Assembly (NCBI RefSeq): GCF_022478115.1
Contig: NZ_JAKGSC010000002.1
Span: 433,788-497,787 of the forward strand
Length of the DNA: 64,000 nucleotides
Direction: 5' to 3'
Origin: Tenacibaculum aquimarinum
GTDB taxonomy: Bacteria; Bacteroidota; Bacteroidia; Flavobacteriales; Flavobacteriaceae
Part shown: one piece after another, positions 61,152-64,000 of the stretch
How the letters are laid out: each line of letters opens with the position of its first letter
Numbering within the stretch: the first letter of the stretch is position 1
The notes under the pieces: model-generated
What the model was told of the DNA's origin: nothing
The model's input: the letters and a program-made list of their open reading frames with translations, nothing else
Database searches by the model: none
Program-made: the position numbers and the translations under genes

Positions 61152-61784
61152 ATGTTGAAAAAAGAAGTACAAGATTTAATAAATAAAGGAGAAATGCTTC
61201 CATTAATGGAAGAGTTTTATACCATTCAAGGAGAAGGTGCACATACAGGAACTGCCGCTTATTTTATAAGAATTGGAGGTTGCGATGTAGGTTGTCATTG
61301 GTGCGATGTTAAAGAAAGTTGGAACGCAGATTTGCATCCACCAACTAAAACAGATTTAATTGTAGAAAATACTGCAAAATACGCTAATACAGTAGTTATT
61401 ACTGGTGGAGAACCTTTAATGTGGAGTTTAGATTATATTACAAATCAATTACAAAAAAGAAACATAAAAACACATATAGAAACTTCTGGCGCATATGATT
61501 TTTCAGGTGTTTGGGATTGGTTTTGCTTATCACCAAAGAAAGGAAAACTACCTTTAGATAGAAACTACAAAGAGGCAGATGAGTTAAAAATGATTATTCA
61601 TAATAAAGACGATTTTAAATTTGCTGAAGAACAAGCTGCTAAAGTTGGAGAAAAATGTTCGCTTTTCTTACAACCAGAATGGTCTAAAAAAGAAAAAATG
61701 ACTCCTTTAATTGTAGATTATGTTATGGAAAATCCAAAATGGAAAATTTCACTTCAAACACATAAGTATTTGAATATACCTTAA
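61152..61784 (+). CDS. queE: 7-carboxy-7-deazaguanine synthase
   Basis: 210 aa from ATG at 61152. Radical SAM enzyme with the cluster cysteines Cys44, Cys48 and Cys51 (CDVGCHWC, an unusual C-x3-C-x2-C). It has FYTIQGEGAHTGTAAYFIR, VITGGEPLMW and FLQPEWSKKEKM. It makes the deazaguanine core for queuosine from 6-carboxytetrahydropterin. The start was chosen by the promoter position. Convergent with cmk. Confidence 0.94.
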   Translation: MLKKEVQDLINKGEMLPLMEEFYTIQGEGAHTGTAAYFIRIGGCDVGCHWCDVKESWNADLHPPTKTDLIVENTAKYANTVVITGGEPLMWSLDYITNQLQKRNIKTHIETSGAYDFSGVWDWFCLSPKKGKLPLDRNYKEADELKMIIHNKDDFKFAEEQAAKVGEKCSLFLQPEWSKKEKMTPLIVDYVMENPKWKISLQTHKYLNIP

Positions 61785-61798
61785 AATATATTTTTTTG

Positions 61799-61939
61799 AA
61801 GCTATTTCCAGCTTTACACTATATCTTTTTATGAATGCTGAATTTATTTCAGCATTACATAAAGTTAAAGAAATTAATTTTTAAAATAAAAACTGAAACA
61901 ATTTAGGCATAAAAAGGATGCCGTTTCAATCTGGGCTAA
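61799..61939 (-). repeat. Long-hairpin intergenic repeat, copy C
   Basis: About 141 bp. It contains GCTTTACACTATATCTTTTT (61811-61830) and AAAAAGGATGCCGTTTCAAT (61911-61930), the same boxes as copies A and B, with a long imperfect central hairpin (TGCTGAATTTATTTCAG against CTGAAACAATTTAGGCA). The GCGTTA/TAACGC ends are eroded here. It lies between the convergent queE and cmk genes. Confidence 0.7.
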
Positions 61940-61961
61940 ACTTATTTATAAGCTTTAAGTA

Positions 61962-62651
61962 TTATTTAAGCTTTTGTGCTACCAAACTCATAATACGCTC
62001 AAATTGTTCTTTTAAGCCCATATCAGAATTATCCAATTCAATAGCGTCAATAGCTTTTGTTAATGGAGAATCTTCTCTAGTAGAATCTATTCTATCGCGC
62101 TCAACAACATTGTGTAAAATTTCAGCATAATTAACATCATCTCCTCTATCAATAAGCTCTTTATAACGTCTTTTAGCACGCTTATCTGGAGAAGCTGTCA
62201 TAAATAATTTTAATTCAGCATCAGGAAAAACAACAGTACCAATATCTCTTCCATCCATAACAATACCTTTATTCTTTCCCATTTCTTGTTGCTCAAGTAC
62301 TAATTTTCTTCTAACATCAGAAATAGTTGCAATCGGACTTACTAATTTAGAAACTTCTAAAGTTCTAATTTCTTTTTCTACATTTTTTCCATTTAAATAC
62401 ATTTCAGCAAAGCCTAAATCTTCATTAAATTGAAATGAAAGTGATATTTTATCTAAATCATTAATTAACTTTTGATCATTTAAAAAATTTTCAGATACAT
62501 ACTCTTTATTAATAGCAAATAAAGTAACTGCTCTATACATTGCTCCAGTATCAACATAAATATAACCCAATTCTTTTGCAAGTTGTTTAGCAATTGTACT
62601 TTTCCCTGTTGATGAAAAGCCATCTATAGCAATCGTAATTTTTTCACTCAT
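61962..62651 (-). CDS. cmk: Cytidylate kinase
   Basis: 229 aa. P-loop GFSSTGKST (11-19), DTGAMYRAVT (36-45), GRDIGTVVFPDAELKLFMTA (about 126-145) and the lid RAKRRYKEL. It phosphorylates CMP and dCMP with ATP. The downstream gene on the minus strand is across repeat copy C. It follows porQ by 45 bp, a pairing common in flavobacteria by my recollection. Confidence 0.96.
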   Translation of the reverse strand: MSEKITIAIDGFSSTGKSTIAKQLAKELGYIYVDTGAMYRAVTLFAINKEYVSENFLNDQKLINDLDKISLSFQFNEDLGFAEMYLNGKNVEKEIRTLEVSKLVSPIATISDVRRKLVLEQQEMGKNKGIVMDGRDIGTVVFPDAELKLFMTASPDKRAKRRYKELIDRGDDVNYAEILHNVVERDRIDSTREDSPLTKAIDAIELDNSDMGLKEQFERIMSLVAQKLK

Positions 62652-62696
62652 AATTAACTGTTGAATCTTATCAAAAATATTGAATCCTTAGAATAT

Positions 62697-63749
62697 TTAA
62701 AAACTTTTTGGTCTTTTTGGCTTATAATTTCTTCCTCCTAAGTCCATTTGTAAACTAAAAGTACTGACATTACTAGCTGTATGATATCTAGAATATGCAT
62801 AATTCAGTTTAAACTTATTCATTTTTAATCCAAAACCAAAAGAGATACCTCCAAAAGTTCGCACATTTTGAAGTTGTAATTCTTTACTACGCCTAAAATT
62901 ATAACCAATTCTTAAATTAATGGCACTTTCAGGAAATAATTCAGCACCAACAACAACATGTCTAAATGCATTATCCAAAAATGAAATTTCTTCATTTGTA
63001 GTATTTCCATCTAAATCTGTTGTAGAATTAGAAGGATTTGGAACACCTACTTGCCATTTCTGTAAATTATCTAAAGTAAGATACCATCTTAGCGGAACTT
63101 TATCCAATTTATAAGAAGCTCCTGCTACTACTTCAAAAGGTAGTTTTTCACTAGTGCCATTAAAAGTACTAATTTGAGTTCCAATATTTCTAGCAACTAT
63201 AGAAAATCTCCAAGGATTATAAGGATTGTAATACAAAACACCAAAGTCTAGAGCAATTCCATTAGAAGAAAAGTTATCTATTGAAGAATTAATAAACTTA
63301 ATGTTTGTACCTATAAAAATATCTGACCAAGGAATATTGTATGCATAACCAATGGATAAAGCAATATCATTTGCATTAAAGCTACCTGTTTCATTACCTT
63401 CTTCATCTGCAGCAATCAAAGACCCATAATTTAAATACTTAACACTAGCATGCATTGTGCCAAATCTATTGTTAAAGGTATATGCAAAAGAAGCAGAACC
63501 AATACTTACACCAGCCAAATAACTAGTATAATTTACTGCTAATTCTCTATCAATTTCATTTGTAATTGTTGCAGGATTCCAAATTGGCTGACTAACATCA
63601 TCTACTAAAGTTAAAACTTCACCTCCTAAAGCAACTTGTCTTGCAGAAGTAGCTACATTTAAAAATTGGTATACTTCTTCTCCTCCAACTTGTGCGGTTA
63701 AGTTCTTTAAAAATAATAAGAATAATAAAGCTAAAAAGCGTGTTCTCAT
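62697..63749 (-). CDS. porQ: Type IX secretion system protein PorQ
   Basis: 350 aa with a signal peptide ending LTAQ. The N-terminus GGEEVYQFLNVATSARQVALGGEV and the following DVSQPIWNPATI are the PorQ/PorV-type (UPF0164/FadL-like barrel) signatures. A beta-barrel follows with repeated aromatic strands, ending near LQMDLGGRNYKPKRPKSF. PorQ takes part in the T9SS cell-surface attachment complex, which is needed for the two sorting-domain nucleases in this window. Confidence 0.92.
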   Translation of the reverse strand: MRTRFLALLFLLFLKNLTAQVGGEEVYQFLNVATSARQVALGGEVLTLVDDVSQPIWNPATITNEIDRELAVNYTSYLAGVSIGSASFAYTFNNRFGTMHASVKYLNYGSLIAADEEGNETGSFNANDIALSIGYAYNIPWSDIFIGTNIKFINSSIDNFSSNGIALDFGVLYYNPYNPWRFSIVARNIGTQISTFNGTSEKLPFEVVAGASYKLDKVPLRWYLTLDNLQKWQVGVPNPSNSTTDLDGNTTNEEISFLDNAFRHVVVGAELFPESAINLRIGYNFRRSKELQLQNVRTFGGISFGFGLKMNKFKLNYAYSRYHTASNVSTFSLQMDLGGRNYKPKRPKSF

Positions 63750-63921
63750 AAATGATTTACAAAGAAAATAGAAATATAAAACATAACGTAATAAATCAAG
63801 ATTATTTTATATAAAAAACTTTTTTTTGAGATTAACTGTTATAAAATAAAGAATAAACTGTGGATCATCAAAGTCAATCTATAAAATTAAATTGATATTT
63901 CAAATATAGTAAAGTCTATAA

Positions 63922-63958
63922 CAAAAAAAAGCTCTTAGTTAAATTAACTAAGAGCTTT
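63922..63958 (-). terminator. Terminator of the rRNA operon
   Basis: Perfect arms AAAGCTCTTAGTTAA and TTAACTAAGAGCTTT with a short AT loop and a minus-strand U-run. It lies just beyond the 5S rRNA 3' end. Confidence 0.9.
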
Positions 63959-63963
63959 AAAAG

Positions 63964-64000
63964 CAAGGCAACGACCTACTCTCCCACCTATTGGCAGTAC
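63964..64000 (-). rRNA. rrf: 5S rRNA, 3' end only
   Basis: On the minus strand the sequence reads GTACTGCC...GGTGGGAGAGTAGGTCG...TTGCC, the conserved 3' third of 5S rRNA. The gene continues beyond the right edge, where 23S and 16S genes are expected upstream in transcription order. Confidence 0.92.

Overview
The window is AT-rich chromosomal DNA from a marine flavobacterium (Bacteroidota, Flavobacteriaceae; the gene content would fit Polaribacter or a close relative, which is inference). The evidence is two SusC/SusD pairs, type IX secretion (PorQ and type A C-terminal sorting domains), DUF6090 and DUF5606 proteins, and promoters built on the flavobacterial -7 box TAnnTTTG.

Positions 1-21100 are an alginate utilisation locus, entirely on the minus strand. 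From the left it holds the N-terminal end of a GntR/FadR-family regulator, a PL7 alginate lyase, a PKD-domain lipoprotein, susD/susC pair 1, a short-chain dehydrogenase (probable DEH reductase), an MFS uronate transporter, susD/susC pair 2, a KdgF-like cupin, and PL17, PL7 and PL6 lyase lipoproteins. Together these would bind alginate, cut it at the surface, import oligomers through SusCD, reduce them to monomer in the periplasm (PL17), import and linearise the unsaturated uronate (MFS, KdgF) and reduce it to KDG (SDR). A KDG kinase and KDPG aldolase are not in the window and may lie beyond the left edge.

Two kinds of regulatory signal tie this locus together. First, 11 copies of a palindrome TTGGTnnACCAA (UxuR/ExuR/PdhR-like) lie only in front of the regulator (1 copy), the two susC genes (3 each), PL17 (2) and PL6 (2). 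Tandem copies repeat at exactly 13 bp, and at each promoter the outermost copy is fused to a -7 box. Second, both susC leaders contain two hairpins whose six-base loops are complementary (UCGUGU with ACACGA or GCACGA), and the proximal hairpin ends exactly 27 nt before each start codon. This is a candidate kissing-loop RNA and is my leading novelty candidate.

Positions 21200-24830 hold aroQ, three small outer-membrane beta-barrel proteins with their own terminators, xerD and the SRP RNA gene. Positions 24830-42830 are mostly housekeeping genes: glycosyltransferases, a phosphohexomutase, an ABC exporter, CCA-adding enzyme, Sua5/YrdC, dapD, ruvX, a pyruvyltransferase, def-DUF5606-mazG, an SDR, a DUF6090 protein, recG and an RsmB-like methyltransferase. 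Two tandem type IX-secreted endonuclease I proteins follow (42839-47140), then purL, a ThrE-like exporter, a GIN-domain protein, an AraC regulator, an 11-residue-repeat secreted protein, a THUMP methyltransferase, a SAM methyltransferase with a ZIP transporter, a four-gene operon ending in cupin and starting with a HerA-like ATPase, queE, cmk and porQ. The right edge enters the 3' end of a minus-strand 5S rRNA gene.

Three copies of a long-hairpin intergenic repeat (52340, 56521, 61799) and a small ATTCCT-N8-AGGAAT repeat (37285-37365) are also present. Motif positions were counted by hand; no database search was run.
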